Origin: Heterodera schachtii
Taxonomy: Eukaryota > Nematoda > Chromadorea > Rhabditida > Heteroderidae
Length of the DNA stretch: 64,000 bases
NCBI GenBank assembly: GCA_023374025.1
Contig: SIJG01000055.1
Span: forward strand, 930,001-994,000
Reading direction: 5' to 3'
Positions 1 through 12,616 of this stretch are shown here, in pieces. The number at the start of each line of letters is the position of its first letter. Position 1 is the stretch's first letter. The notes under the pieces were generated by a model that ran no database searches, was not told the DNA's origin, and saw nothing but the letters and a program-made list of their open reading frames with translations. Made by a program: the position numbers and the translations under genes.

Positions 1-2945
1 TATGGACAAAATTAAAGCATATTACAGCTCTACAGATAGTATTCGTAGAAATTAATTTTTATTAAAATTCATGTAACGAACCAAAAGGATAAAGCAACAA
101 AATATTGTTTCGTTCTTTATGCACTTAAAAAAGAAAAAAGAAAAAACAACCTACCAATTTATGGAGAGGAATCGCTAGATTTTATTATTATCGACGCTTA
201 ATTTAAATATTATTCCATGCGGATATCATGTTTTATAATTCCCATCCATTTGCTAAATTTAAAAAAGTTGTTAAGCATTTTAAAGCTTCTCGGCCAATAA
301 TTAAAACAAGCTGATATTTATAAAGTTATTCAAAACAAATCACTCCTAAATAGAAATGTATGTGCTTATTAGTGAAATTACTCAAGATATGGACAAAATT
401 AAAGCATATTACAGCTCTACAGATAGTATTCGTAGAAATTAATTTTTATTAAAATTCATGTAACGAACCAAAAGGATAAAGCAACAAAATATTGTTTCGT
501 TCTTTATGCACTTAAAAAAGAAAAAAGAAAAAACAACCTACCAATTTATGGAGAGGAATCGCTAGATTTTATTATTATCGACGCTTAATTTAAATATTAT
601 TCCATGCGGATATCATGTTTTATAATTCCCATCCATTTGCTAAATTTAAAAAAGTTGTTAAGCATTTTAAAGCTTCTAGGCCAATAATTAAAACAAGCTG
701 ATATTTATAAAGTTATTCAAAACAAATCACTCCTAAATAGAAATGTATGTGCTTATTAGTGAAATTACTCAAGATATGGACAAAATTAAAGCATATTACA
801 GCTCTACAGATAGTATTCGTAGAAATTAATTTTTATTAAAATTCATGTAACGAACCAAAAGGATAAAGCAACAAAATATTGTTTCGTTCTTTATGCACTT
901 AAAAAAGAAAAAAGAAAAAACAACCTACCAATTTATGGAGAGGAATCGCTAGATTTTATTATTATCGACGCTTAATTTAAATATTATTCCATGCGGATAT
1001 CATGTTTTATAATTCCCATCCATTTGCTAAATTTAAAAAAGTTGTTAAGCATTTTAAAGCTTCTAGGCCAATAATTAAAACAAGCTGATATTTATAAAGT
1101 TATTCAAAACAAATCACTCCTAAATAGAAATGTATGTGCTTATTAGTGAAATTACTCAAGATATGGACAAAATTAAAGCATATTACAGCTCTACAGATAG
1201 TATTCGTAGAAATTAATTTTTATTAAAATTCATGTAACGAACCAAAAGGATAAAGTAACAAAATATTGTTTCGTTCTTTATGCACTTAAAAAAGAAAAAA
1301 GAAAAAACAACCTACAAATTTATGGAGAGGAATCGCTAGATTTTATTATTATCGACGCTTAATTTAAATATTATTCCATGCGGATATCATGTTTTATAAT
1401 TCCCATCCATTTGCTAAATTTAAAAAAGTTGTTAAGCATTTTAAAGCTTCAAGGCCAATAATTAAAACAAGCTGATATTTATAAAGTTATTCAAAACAAA
1501 TCACTCCTAAATAGAAATGTATGTGCTTATTAGTGAAATTACTCAAGATATGGACAAAATTAAAGCATATTACAGCTCTACAGATAGTATTCGTAGAAAT
1601 TAATTTTTATTAAAATTCATGTAACGAACCAAAAGGATAAAGTAACAAAATATTGTTTCGTTCTTTATGCACTTAAAAAAGAAAAAAGAAAAAACAACCT
1701 ACCAATTTATGGAGAGGAATCGCTAGATTTTATTATTATCGACGCTTAATTTAAATATTATTCCATGCGGATATCATGTTTTATAATTCCCATCCATTTG
1801 CTAAATTTAAAAAAGTTGTTAAGCATTTTAAAGCTTCTAGGCCAATAATTAAAACAAGCTGATATTTATAAAGTTATTCAAAATAAATACTCATAAATAG
1901 AAATGTGTGTGCTTATTAGTGAAATTACTCAAGATATGGACAAAATTAAAGCATATTACAGCTCTACAGATAGTATTCGTAGAAATTAATTTTTATTAAA
2001 ATTCATGTAACGAACCAAAAGGATAAAGTAACAAAATATTGTTTTGTTCTTTATGCGCTTAAAAATGAAAAAAGAAAAAACAACCTACCAATTTATGGAG
2101 AGGAATCGCTAGATTTTATTATTATCGACGCTTAATTTAAATATTATTCCATGCGGATATCATGTTTTATAATTCCCATCCATTTGCTAAATTTAAAAAA
2201 GTTGTTAAGCATTTTAAAGCTTCTCGGCCAATAATTAAAACAAGCTGATATTTATAAAGTTATTCAAAACAAATCACTCCTAAATAGAAATGTATGTGCT
2301 TATTAGTGAAATTACTCAAGATATGGACAAAATTAAAGCATATTACAGCTCTACAGATAGTATTCGTAGAAATTAATTTTTATTAAAATTCATGTAACGA
2401 ACCAAAAGGATAAAGCAACAAAATATTGTTTCGTTCTTTATGCACTTAAAAAAGAAAAAAGAAAAAACAACCTACCAATTTATGGAGAGGAATCGCTAGA
2501 TTTTATTATTATCGACGCTTAATTTAAATATTATTCCATGCGGATATCATGTTTTATAATTCCCATCCATTTGCTAAATTTAAAAAAGTTGTTAAGCATT
2601 TTAAAGCTTCTAGGCCAATAATTAAAACAAGCTGATATTTATAAAGTTATTCAAAATAAAACACTCATAAATAGAAATGTAGTGTGCTTACTAGTGAAAT
2701 CACTAAAGAAATAGACAAGATTCAAGGTTGTTACAGCTCTACAGATAGTATTCGTAGAAAATATTTTTTATTAATATTCATGTAACGAACCAAATGTGTA
2801 AAGTAACAAAATATTGTTTCGTTCTGTATGCACTTAAAAAAGAAAAAACAACCTACAAATTTATGGAGAGGAATCGCTAGATTTTATTATTATCGAAGCA
2901 TAAAGTCAATATTATTCCATACGGATATCAATTTCTCAATTAAAA
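1..2945. repeat. 387-bp satellite array (about 7.5 units)
   Basis: Units begin at 1, 388, 775, 1162, 1549, 1935 and 2322, giving a period of 387 bp (386 once). Units are almost identical, differing by single bases, for example in the stretch after AAAGCTTCT. The last unit, from about 2709, is clearly diverged and truncated near 2945, as expected at an array edge. The array runs off the left end of the window. No coding potential is visible. Confidence 0.97.
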
Positions 2946-3029
2946 TCCTACTGATCAGAAGAAGGAAGGTTATTAAGAATTCTAATAATTGGAATTATTA
3001 AATTGCCCACTAATCAATAGGAAGAAAAA

Positions 3030-4375
3030 CTGAGCATTTGTGTGCGGAAAAACAGTTGAGCGGAAAATGTGCCACGTTTTAACTCTGCACATTTCCTCTA
3101 GACCAATTGAGCATTCAGTTTCCGGCAATAAATTGCCGTAAGGCAAGCGTGGATAAGTGCCACATTTTGGCAATGCTATTTCCATATTGGTCGAGAACTG
3201 TTGGTTTTCCGGCAATAAATGACATAAATTGACATAACATTAGCCAACCAACACTGCGCAGTCACGTTGAAATGCCAACGCCTAAACAAGTCATATTTTG
3301 TTGGTTTTTGGAACTTTATTTTTAATTCTTTTATTGTTTATTTGATTACTCAAAATCTATTTTTTATAAAAAATAAATAAAATTGTTAAATACCGTATAT
3401 GCTCTAATTATCCACCCCCCCCCCCCCAGATGGACTACTTTGCGACTTCCTCAGGAAGCGGGGACCATACTAGAAGTAAAATTTTGGATTTTCTAGGTAT
3501 TATTCTTCAAACTACATAGAAAACAAAAAATTTTGCTCTTTTGGTATGGTCCCCGCTTCCTGAGGAGGTCGAAAAGTAGTCCATCTTGGAGAGGGGGGGG
3601 GGGATAATTAGAGCATATTCAGTAATTTCTCAAATATTGATTGGAAGAATGTAAGCTACCGTGACAAGCAAAAATACAAAATTTCTTTGGCTAACAGGGT
3701 GGCAATACAGCGGTGTCAATAGACGGCTCCGGGAAAAATTTTTTTGAAAATTTTGGTCGCTTTCATAAGAGATTTTGTCCAAAAAGAGCCAAATTTCGCT
3801 TGTTTGAGGTCAATTTGTAAAAAAAATTTTAAAGACATTTGGCCAGAAGGGCAAAAATTTCTCAATTAAAATCCATTGATCAGAAGAATGAAGGTTATTG
3901 AGAATTCAAATAAAATTGCAATTATTAAATTGCCCACTAATCAGTAGGAAGAAAATGTAAATTAAGGGAATAAAATCAAATCATACTGACCAAAAGAATG
4001 AAGGTTAATAAGAATCCTAATAAAATTGCAATTATTAAATTGCCCACTAATCAGTAGGAAGAAAATGTAAATTAATGGAAATAAAATCAAATCCTACTGA
4101 CCAAAAAAAATGAAGGTTATTAAGAATTCTAATAAAATTGTTTTTTATTATTGAATTTTAAGGGATACCAATTTTATGTATATGCATAATTTTTCCTTGG
4201 TCAGTAGGATTTTATTTTATTTCCTTAATTTACATTTTCTTCCTACTTATTAAAATAGCATTGCCAAAATGTGGCACTTATCCACGTTTGCCTCATGGCA
4301 TTTTATTGCCGGAAACTGAATGCTCAATTGGTCTAGAGGAAATGTGTAGAGTTAAAACGTGGCACATTTTTATTA
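3030..4375 (+). mobile_element. TIR element, copy 1 (left of the GH32 gene)
   Basis: The left end (about 3036-3190: GTGTGCGGAAAAAC, then GTGCCACGTTTTAACTC, then TTTCCGGCAATAAA) reappears inverted at 4248-4372, giving long TIRs of about 130 bp. The inside holds a smaller palindromic element (3395-3615) and several degenerate repeats of about 100 bp carrying CCTACTGACC and GAAGGTTA (3850-4140 and again after 4375). No transposase is visible, so it is non-autonomous. A second copy lies at 10455-11640 in reverse orientation. Confidence 0.8.
3395..3615. mobile_element. nested palindromic MITE
   Basis: The ends TATGCTCTAATTATCC and GGATAATTAGAGCATA are inverted copies, followed inward by C- and G-tracts, a GATGGACTACTT block and GAAGCGGGGACCATAC, all repeated in inverse on the other side. 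Nearly the whole 220 bp can fold on itself. It sits inside the larger TIR element, and the same nested arrangement is present at 11131-11355. Confidence 0.8.
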
Positions 4376-4490
4376 AATTGCCCACTAATCAGTAGGAAGA
4401 AAATGTAAATTAATGGAAATAAAATCAAATCCTACTGACCAAAAAAATGAAGGTTAATAAGAATCCTAATAAAATTGCAATTATTAAATT

Positions 4491-4600
4491 GCCCCGCGCC
4501 TTGGTCCATCGGCGTAGTGGAAAAAATTGGGAATTCGACCATTCGATCCAGGACCCAGATAAGAAAATATTTTTATTATTGATAAAGCTAAGGGAAAGAC
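4491..4600 (+). repeat. tRNA-derived SINE-like fragment
   Basis: The stretch from GCCCCGCGCC to GGACCCAG contains a region resembling a tRNA A box (GGCGTAGTGG) and a B-box-like ATTCGATCC. It is nearly identical to 11661-11770, in the same orientation there although the neighbouring TIR elements are inverted relative to each other. It does not form a full tRNA by eye. Confidence 0.4.
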
Positions 4601-5334
4601 TGATTTTTGGACTCAGTTTCAAATTAACGCATTTAATTTTCAATTAAATAAATACACTAATTTTAATTTATTATTGAGAAGTAGACCCCTTCATGGTCTC
4701 AGCTCATTTAATGCGTTCATTTTCGTCAACATATTTTTTAGATAAGAAAGTGAGCGTAATTTACTTAATGAATTACAACAATAGACTTAGTTTATCAATA
4801 TCAAAAATTAAAATAATTTAAAAAATATATTTGTCTGGAGAATGAACATGGAATTACAACTCTTGGATAGGAATTACATTCTTTTTGCGGGGCGCTAAAT
4901 TTTGGAACCAATTGACAGGGACGATAAGTTACAATAATTGTCGTATTTCCACCCCCCCCCCCCACCTCCCCCACCCCCGACCGAATAGAATTCAAAAAAC
5001 GAATTTTCTGTCGGTGTACAGCAGGAGGACGGTCTTCTTTATTTTTTTAATTTTAAAAATTTGTACTGTCTCTTACTAAAAGGGATGTTTTACGACGCTT
5101 TAATTAATATGAGCTTACTTTCTATCAAATATCATAATTTTTATGGATGCAAGGTATAAAAAACGCGAATAAATTTATCAATTTTTACCAAAATGCATGG
5201 AAATTGGAACAATAAAATTTTGAAAAACTAATAAATAGATGAAATAATATATCCAATTAATTCATTGATCACTACAAGTTCTAACCCATTAATTTACCAA
5301 TTTCTATCTTGGGTAATCAAAGGATGAGGCACAA
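4601..5334. other. AT-rich spacer downstream of the GH32 gene
   Basis: No coding exon is recognised. It contains a C-tract near 4952-4964 and otherwise simple AT-rich sequence. It would include the 3' untranslated region of the minus-strand GH32 gene. Confidence 0.5.
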
Positions 5335-8300
5335 TTAATGTCTTCTGTAGACTTCTTCATTGAATGACGTTTCAGCGTTCATTGCAAATGGGATGCCGTC
5401 TGGTTGAAGGCGCGCGGATTTGTTTGATCCGTTCAGATACCATAAGCTGGACTGATCAAGCACCAATGGAGTGCTTTTCAGCTAAAATGGTGGTGGCGGA
5501 GAATTATTGTCCTTATTTCTAAGGATTAATCTTATTTACAGCAGAATGAATGGGATTTATATGAATTAAAAAATCATTAAAAAAAATCCTAAAATTTAGT
5601 TAAAACGAACTATGCCAAAAAATTGTTAAAAAAATATGTATTTTATTCGGAAATTGCTATTAATTCGATGAAAATAAACATTTTCTTATAAAATTATTTT
5701 ATTTCATATATATACTTTTGTTAAAATTAATAATTTTTGTAAAATATATTTTAAAAAATTATTTTATATTTGTCATATAGTAAAGAAGAATTTGAAAAAT
5801 TATTTGTTTATACTATTTTTTCAATGTTTTAATGCATTAACATAAAAAATGAAATGTTGGCTACAAGAAGGAAATTCGTTAAAATTCCAAAATATGTTTT
5901 TATGTGCTAATTCGAAAAACTTTTCAGCTTATATAAGGGTGATTAAATCAATTAACTTAATCACTTAATGATATTAATCCAATTAATCTTATCTAATCCT
6001 TTGGACCATTAATTAGCTTAAAAAATTATTGGTTAGTTAATCCGTTTTGACTTACTTCAACTGTTCCGATCCGATTTTCTTGGCTTGCATTTGGCAAACG
6101 AACGGCGCCCGACCATCGGCCATTGTCCGCAAAATATTCTACAGTGTCCAAGTCGATGAACACATGGATTTTGGTTGGCTTAACATTGTACACCACCAAA
6201 CGTTTGTTGGTTTTCACCCTAAAAACAAATTAAATGGATTTTCAAATTTTAAGCAGATATAAATTTTGAAGCTATTTTAAAATGACAGATTTTGAAATTT
6301 TATCAAAAAGTAAAAGAGCGGGGGGGGGGGCTTTTGTTTTCCAAAACTTTTTGTAATAAAAAAAACGTGAAAATTTGCTCTCGTGGATTTTTAGGTGTCG
6401 TTGATCACTATCTGACATATATTTTTACCAATTTCGAATCCCTAATCCGAACTCGAACAAAAATCGAAATAAATACCTGTCACTTTTTAAATAGCGCCAT
6501 GTCATCGAAATATTGACGAAAATATTGAAAAAGGCTCGAAATAATGAGAAATTTTTAAGAAAAATAAATTTTGCACAGTATTTGGCATTTTTTCGTACAC
6601 ATATTTCGCAATTTTTAGGATTTAAGGAAATTTTTTCTTGAATCAAAAAATATTTAAAAAATATAAATCATAATCCTTATTAATTTAAATATTTTTTATT
6701 TATTTTAAAATTATTAATTTTTTACCAGGTCTTCTTCAGCTCAATGCCGTTGTTGTCAATTATGAACTCCAATTTGCCATCTTTTATATGTGTTGGGGTC
6801 AAGTCCAACACGAATTTTTCCTCTTCTGATGCTGCTGAACCATAATCATTTTTGGACCATTTGAATTGGAACAAAAGTTCGGCATGCCCTTTCTCCAAAT
6901 TGTATTTTTTGCCCTTTCTAAAATTAAAAAAAGATGAAAACTCAAAAAAAGACACAAATCTTGTTTTTAAATATTTTTAAATAAATTAATTTTCGGAAAA
7001 CTTTTTTTTTTCAAAAAGCCGGAATTCTGGATTATGGCATAATTTTTAAGACCACAGAACAACCAGCCATGGTCTAACTACCTTATTTGGTGCGGTTGTT
7101 TGCTCTGGCGGAGTTTGGCCAACTCGGGCAACGGTCTGACAATCAAATGGTCGTCCTTCAGAACAAATTCCTGAAATGCAAAATTTATTTTTTTTTTAAT
7201 TTAATTTTTTAAATTTGATTGCCTTAGGCAAAGTCATCGACGTGACGCCACCTCGGCCATCATAGTTCGTGTTGTCGGTGTTGTCGTCGATACAGCCAAT
7301 GTCGCAGAGCCATCCGATGATAAATGATCTGGCCGACTGTTGGTCATGGAAGCCCTTAAAAATGTGTGGGACAGTATGCCAAAAACAAATTTAAAAAATT
7401 TGAATTAAATTTTACCTGATAAGCATATGAGCCGCCAGCAAAGTCCATTTGCTGTTCAAACAACTTCTCAAACGTATGGCCATCAAAATGTCCAACAATC
7501 AGTGCATTCATATGTTCCCTGCAGTTTTTTTTCGAATTTTCGGGAAAATTTGGCACAAATTTACGATTTTAAAGGGAAATTTAAGGGAAAATTTTCGATT
7601 TTCAAACATACCTTCCCTCCTCGTCCTTGCCTTGTACAGGGTATGAGCCTTTGTCCGACACATATGACAGTACCCATTTTGTGTTACGGTCCAATGGGTC
7701 GCCCATTGCGATCAGCATCGGGCACTCGCATATGCGCAATTCGAAACGGTTGTCCTCATACAAAACACCCTTCAAAATTTGGGCCAAATTAAGATATTAA
7801 TTTTTTAGACACTCAAATGGCATACCCAAATTTTTTTTTTTTAATTATTGCCAAATTTTGGCATTTTACTCATTAATTTTATTGCAGAGTTTTCCACCTG
7901 ATATTCCCAATCATGGTCAAGCTGATCCGCATTTTGGTTCTTGTTTCTGTACAACAGCACAACACCAGCTGAGCCATCTTTACGTTCACCACCAATCATC
8001 ATGTAATAATAACCTGAAAAATTTTCAATTTTTTGAAAATTATTTTAAAAATCTCACCTTCCGGGCCAAAGAACACGACTGGGTCACGGAAGCTCTTGCC
8101 AAGTGGTGGAACTTCAGTTGGAAAGCTTTCGATGATTGTTTTTTTGGTGGTCCAGTCTGGTCGAATTAAATTCTAAAAAATTTTAAAAATTGGGGAAAAT
8201 TTAAGTTGTAAAAAATAATTAAATAATTGAATAAATTTAAAAAAATAAGCAAAACAAAAATAACCTTTGTCGACATGTATTGTTGTACTTCTCTCCATGG

Positions 8301-10269
8301 AAATTCTGTAATTGTTCCTCGTGGAAAGTCGGCTGAAATTATTTTTTCTTATAATTTAGGAATAAATTTTAATTTAATTATAAAAATAATAATCCAAAAT
8401 TTCAACTGACAAATTCGCTGGGTCCAAAATACGCCGAATTCGCCGTTTGACAAATTAAGTGTAGAGCCGGTGAAATGGCCATTTTGAAAATCCAAATGCA
8501 ACAAATTTGGAGGCATCATAAAAATGGGCAAATGAATCCAATTGATCAAATCTTTGCTGACCGCGTGGCCCCAAAACATTGTGGACCTTGGGGGCATTAA
8601 TTAAAATAAATTTTCAAAAATATTTATTGTGACGGAAAGAATAAATCGTGCGGAGACGAAGCACGAAAAGTGCAAGTGATCAAATGAAGCAAAATAATTA
8701 TTTAAAAAATTAAAAGTAAAATAATTATTGTAAATAAATTAATATATATATTATTTCAAATACAAACAACATAATTTTTCAAATATAAAAACAATTGGCA
8801 CTTTTAATAATACAACCATAATAAATCTTAAATTAATGTGAATTGCAGAAATTAACTAGGTTCAAGAATTACCTCAAAATGATTACTGGATTATAAATAA
8901 AAAAATAGTTAACGAAAATGAGCTTATTTAGAATTATTCACATATATAACTACCATATATTTTCTATAAAAATATTTATTGCTCAATTTATCTATTTGCC
9001 AACATTAAATATATTAATAAAAAAAGAGAAAACAATAAGTGTAAGTTTTATTGAGATTTAAAAATATTATAAAATAAACGCATTAATTAATAAATACATT
9101 ATTTATTATTATTATTATTTAAATTTATTTACAATAATTATTTTGCTTTTAATTTTTAAATAATATTTTATTACCATTGCACTGCATGGGGATAATGTTG
9201 ATAGAACAGATGGAAAAGTCCATCCTTTGCTCGATTAAAGCCAGCCGGGTCACTGCTCCATCCTTAAATATTAAATTATTTAAATTATAAATTTTTTTTA
9301 ATTTGAGTTTTATTTATTTAAACAATTTTCGGTCTTCTTTAATTATACCGAATGGAGCATGGAAATGGTAGCTTCCCTCAAGGTTGGGCAATTTGGCTTC
9401 ATCATTGATCAACAAAATTCGGATTCCCTCTTGAAGAACCTATAAAAAATCAAATTTAAATAAATAAAATGTATTTTTTTATTTGAAAAATTGTTGCTAT
9501 AAAATTTGTTTTGTATTTATTTCATTTAAGTTTTCGATATGTTCAATAAATTTAAACAAAAAAAAATCTAACCGTTTTCTCTTTGTACACATAAATCAAC
9601 GAAGGTTTGGTGGAGGCGGTCCATTTCAGCACATATTCACCAGCTTTGTCAACCCCATTGATCTCGTAGAAGTCGTACCACAGGTTGGTTGAGTACTGCT
9701 TGCACTCGGCAACATGGCGACACTCGGCCAGTTCAGTCTCGATATTGGAAGTTCCTCCGGCAGTAATTGGGCACAAATACACATTTGCTACCTGAACAAT
9801 TGGTAGTTTGTTTTATGAAAGTTTTATAGAATTTCATGCGAAATAATTAAATAGTTGCCAGAAACTTTTACAAAATTTTTATAAATAGTATCCATCCGCC
9901 GTCCGATGGGACTCAAACCTATGCTAATGCCTTACGGAACATTTCGTTAATCCACTGAGCTACGGTCTTTTACCTATATTCCTTAACACAAATGGTATTC
10001 AATTTGGCGCATCTGTGCTTTATTCAAACCGACCAATGAGCTACAGTAACAATTTTCCTGCTTTACTGTCTATTAGGGCAACTTAATTGATATAGATTTA
10101 CAAATTAAATGACCATGTCCCGCGTTTTCGGCCGAATCCAAAGGTGCACAATGCTATCCTGTTGCAGCAACACATTTAGCTCTCGTGCTGTATGCCAATC
10201 GCCTTTGGCCACAAAAAGTAGTGCAAATGCAGTGGTGATCAGCACAAATGGTTTGATCACAGAATTCAT
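5335..10269 (-). CDS. secreted glycoside hydrolase family 32 (invertase / beta-fructofuranosidase-like), 15 exons
   Basis: Predicted 670-residue enzyme that would hydrolyse sucrose or fructans outside the cell. Exons, in transcript order: 10269-10114, 9791-9573, 9439-9349, 9262-9175, 8586-8411, 8332-8265, 8172-8058, 8013-7898, 7769-7612, 7518-7416, 7354-7223, 7170-7082, 6917-6726, 6218-6056, 5481-5335; all phases join without a stop. Residues 1-22 are a signal peptide (ITTAFALLFVAKG). Residues about 23-150 are an extra region with four cysteines that I cannot assign. The GH32 core has WSSDPAG (nucleophile Asp160; family norm is W-M/I-N-D-P-N-G), HLFYQ (173-177), FWGHA (189-193), FTGS (223-226), FRDP (294-297) and ECP (acid/base Glu358). 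The C-terminal beta-sandwich (about 504-670) is present. The exon 1 donor (ATG|GTCATT) is weak, and the exon 11 donor is GC rather than GT. GH32 genes in plant-parasitic nematodes are known to come from bacteria by horizontal transfer; this one is fully intronised. Confidence 0.92.
9899..9970 (-). repeat. tRNA-derived SINE or tRNA pseudogene in GH32 intron 1
   Basis: On the minus strand it shows an excellent A box (TAGCTCAGTGG) and B box (GGTTTGAGTCC) at tRNA-like spacing, but the acceptor-stem ends do not pair well. It lies within the 322-bp first intron of the GH32 gene, which it has enlarged. Confidence 0.5.
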
Positions 10270-10454
10270 AGTGTTGATCAGCGGAATTAAAAAGGGGCGA
10301 TCAATTATAGTAAAAAGAGATGATTGGAAAAGTGATCAGATCTAATTGATAGAGAAAATTCGTTTTTTAGAAGCGTCAAATAAATTAAATTGGCATGAAA
10401 TTGTGAAAATTAACGTTGCTTAAATAGGCGTATCATTTCCAATTGATTTGATAG

Positions 10455-11640
10455 CATTCACTGCATTTGTGTGCGGAAAAACACGCGAGCGGAAAATGTG
10501 CTACGTTTTAACTCTGCACATTTCCTCTAGACCAATTGAGCAGTCAGTTTCCGGCAATAAATGCCATGAGGCAAACGTGGATAAGTGCCACATTTTGGCA
10601 ATGCTATTTTAATAAGTAGGAAGAAAATGTAAATTATGGAAATAAAATAAAATCCTACTGACCAAGGAAAAATTATGCATATACATAAAATTGGTATCCC
10701 TTAAAATTCAATAATAAAAAAACAATTTTATTAGGAATTCTTATTAACCTTCATTCTTCTGGTCAGTATGATTTGATTTTATTCCCTTAATTTACATTTT
10801 CTTCCTACTGATTAGTGGGCAATTTAATAATTGCAATTTTATTAGAATTCTCAATAACCTTCATTCTTCTGATCAATGGATTTTAATTGAGAAATTTTTG
10901 CCCTTCTGGCCAAATGTCTTTAAAATTTTTTTTACAAATTGACCTCAAACAAGCGAAATTTGGCTCTTTTTGGGCAAAATCTCTTATGAAAGCGACCAAA
11001 ATTTTCAAAAAAAAATTTCCCGGAGCCGTCTATTGACACCGCTGTATTGCCACGCTGTTCCCAAAGAAATTTTGTATTTTTGCTTGTCACGGTAGCTTGC
11101 ATTCTTCCAATCAATATTTGAGAAATTACTGTATATGCTCTAATTATCCCCCCCCCCTCTCCAAGATGGACTACTTTTCGACCTCCTCAGGAAGCGGGGA
11201 CCATACCAAAAGAGCAAAATTTTTGGTTTTCTATGTAGTTTGAAGAATAATACCTAGAAAATCCAAAATTTTACTTCTAGTATGGTCCCCGCTTCCTGAG
11301 GAAGTCGCAAAGTAGTCCATCTGGGGGGGGGGGATAATTAGAGCATATACGGTATTTAACAATTTTATTTATTTTTTATAAAAATTAGATTTTGAGTAAT
11401 CAAATAAACAATAAAAAGAATTAAAAATAAAGTTCCAAAAACCAACAAAATATGACTTGTTTAGGCGTTCGCATTTCAACGTGACTGCGCAGTGTTGGTT
11501 GGCTAATGTTATGTCAATTTATGTCATTTATTGCCGGAAAACCAACTGCTCTCGACCAATATGGAAATAGCATTGCCAAAATGTGCACTCACTTATCCAC
11601 GCTTGCCTTACGGCAATTTATTGCCGGAAACTATTCTAAT
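10455..11640 (-). mobile_element. TIR element, copy 2 (right of the GH32 gene, inverted)
   Basis: Reverse-complement counterpart of 3030-4375: the same GTGTGCGGAAAAAC terminal block, the same 100-bp internal repeats, the same nested palindrome and the same block with GACTGCGCAGTGTTGG. One end is shorter (it stops after TTTATTGCCGGAAAC). Copies 1 and 2 bracket the GH32 gene. Confidence 0.8.
11131..11355. mobile_element. nested palindromic MITE, second copy
   Basis: Inverse copy of 3395-3615, with the same TATGCTCTAATTATCC ends, C/G tracts and paired GAAGCGGGGACCATAC arms. Confidence 0.75.
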
Positions 11641-11660
11641 AAAATTGCAATTATTAAATT

Positions 11661-11770
11661 GCCCCGCGCCTTGGTCCATCGGCGTAGTGGAAAAATTGGG
11701 AATTCGACCATTCGATCCAGGACCCAGATAAGAAAATATTTTTATCATTGCTAAAGCCAAGGGAAAGACA
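11661..11770 (+). repeat. tRNA-derived SINE-like fragment, second copy
   Basis: Near-identical to 4491-4600 and followed by the same AAGAAAATATTTTTAT and AGGGAAAGAC sequence, so the duplication extends beyond the tRNA-like part. Confidence 0.4.
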
Positions 11771-11867
11771 GATTTATTGTAATAAAAAAAACCGTGAAAA
11801 TTTTCTCTCGTGGGTTTTAGGTGTCGTTGATTACTAATCTGACATATATTTAAAAAAATACTTAAAA

Positions 11868-12430
11868 AATATAAATCCTAATCCTTATAAATTTAAATAT
11901 TTTTTATTTATTTTAAAATTATTAATTTTTTACCAGATCTTCTTCAGCTCAATGCCGTTGTTGTCAATTATGAACTCCAATTTGCCTTGGGGTCAAGTCC
12001 AACACGAATTTCTCCTCTTCTGATCAGGGTTGCCGCGGGACGAGAAAAATATCGGGTCGGGATTCGGGACGAGAAAAACGTCGGGTTTCGGGATTCGGGA
12101 TTCGGGTCAATTAAAATTTTTTTAATATATGTTCAAAAACTATTAAGAAAATTTTTTATTCGAATGAAAAAATCAATAAAAATTTTCTGTGGTGCGCTTT
12201 TTTCTAAAAAATTTTTTGGGGGCTAGGAGGTCTGGCAGTGCTTATTGGCACCGCCGGAGAACATTTTGAAAATTTGAGTGCAATTTGTTAACAGAGTATC
12301 ACCAAAATTGCCAAATTTTTGCGATTTTAAGGCAATTTTTTGCTTTTAAAATGTTTTTTTTGCGCCGCTTTTTCCAAAAAACTTTTTTTTGCCCTTTCTA
12401 AAATTAAAAAAAGATGAAAACTCAAAAAAA
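11868..12430 (-). pseudogene. broken duplicate of GH32 exon 13 and its flanking introns
   Basis: 11868-12023 matches 6661-6825 (end of GH32 exon 13 plus intron) including the splice donor, but carries a 14-nt deletion that shifts the frame. The sequence then breaks at GATCAGGGTTG into a repeat rich in CGGGATTCGGG, and GH32-like intron sequence (CCCTTTCTAAAATT and following) resumes at about 12388-12430. 11780-11860 also matches intron 14 (6350-6420). It is a dead partial copy split by a repeat insertion. Confidence 0.8.
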
Positions 12431-12616
12431 AGACACAAATTTTATGATGGTAAAGCATAAAGAACTAAATTTAATATTTAAAAATACATTTATTTTAATA
12501 GGTTAATTAATTGATAGTTTAAAATGACAAATGAGCTCAAATTACCCTTAATTAATTAATTGGTTAATTAATTATCGAAAATAAATATTTTTTAGCATTA
12601 TTAAATACAAGAATTA

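Noticed and set aside
7427..7792. 121-codon plus-strand frame
   Set aside because: It is antisense to GH32 exons 9 and 10, whose splice sites and family motifs are on the minus strand.
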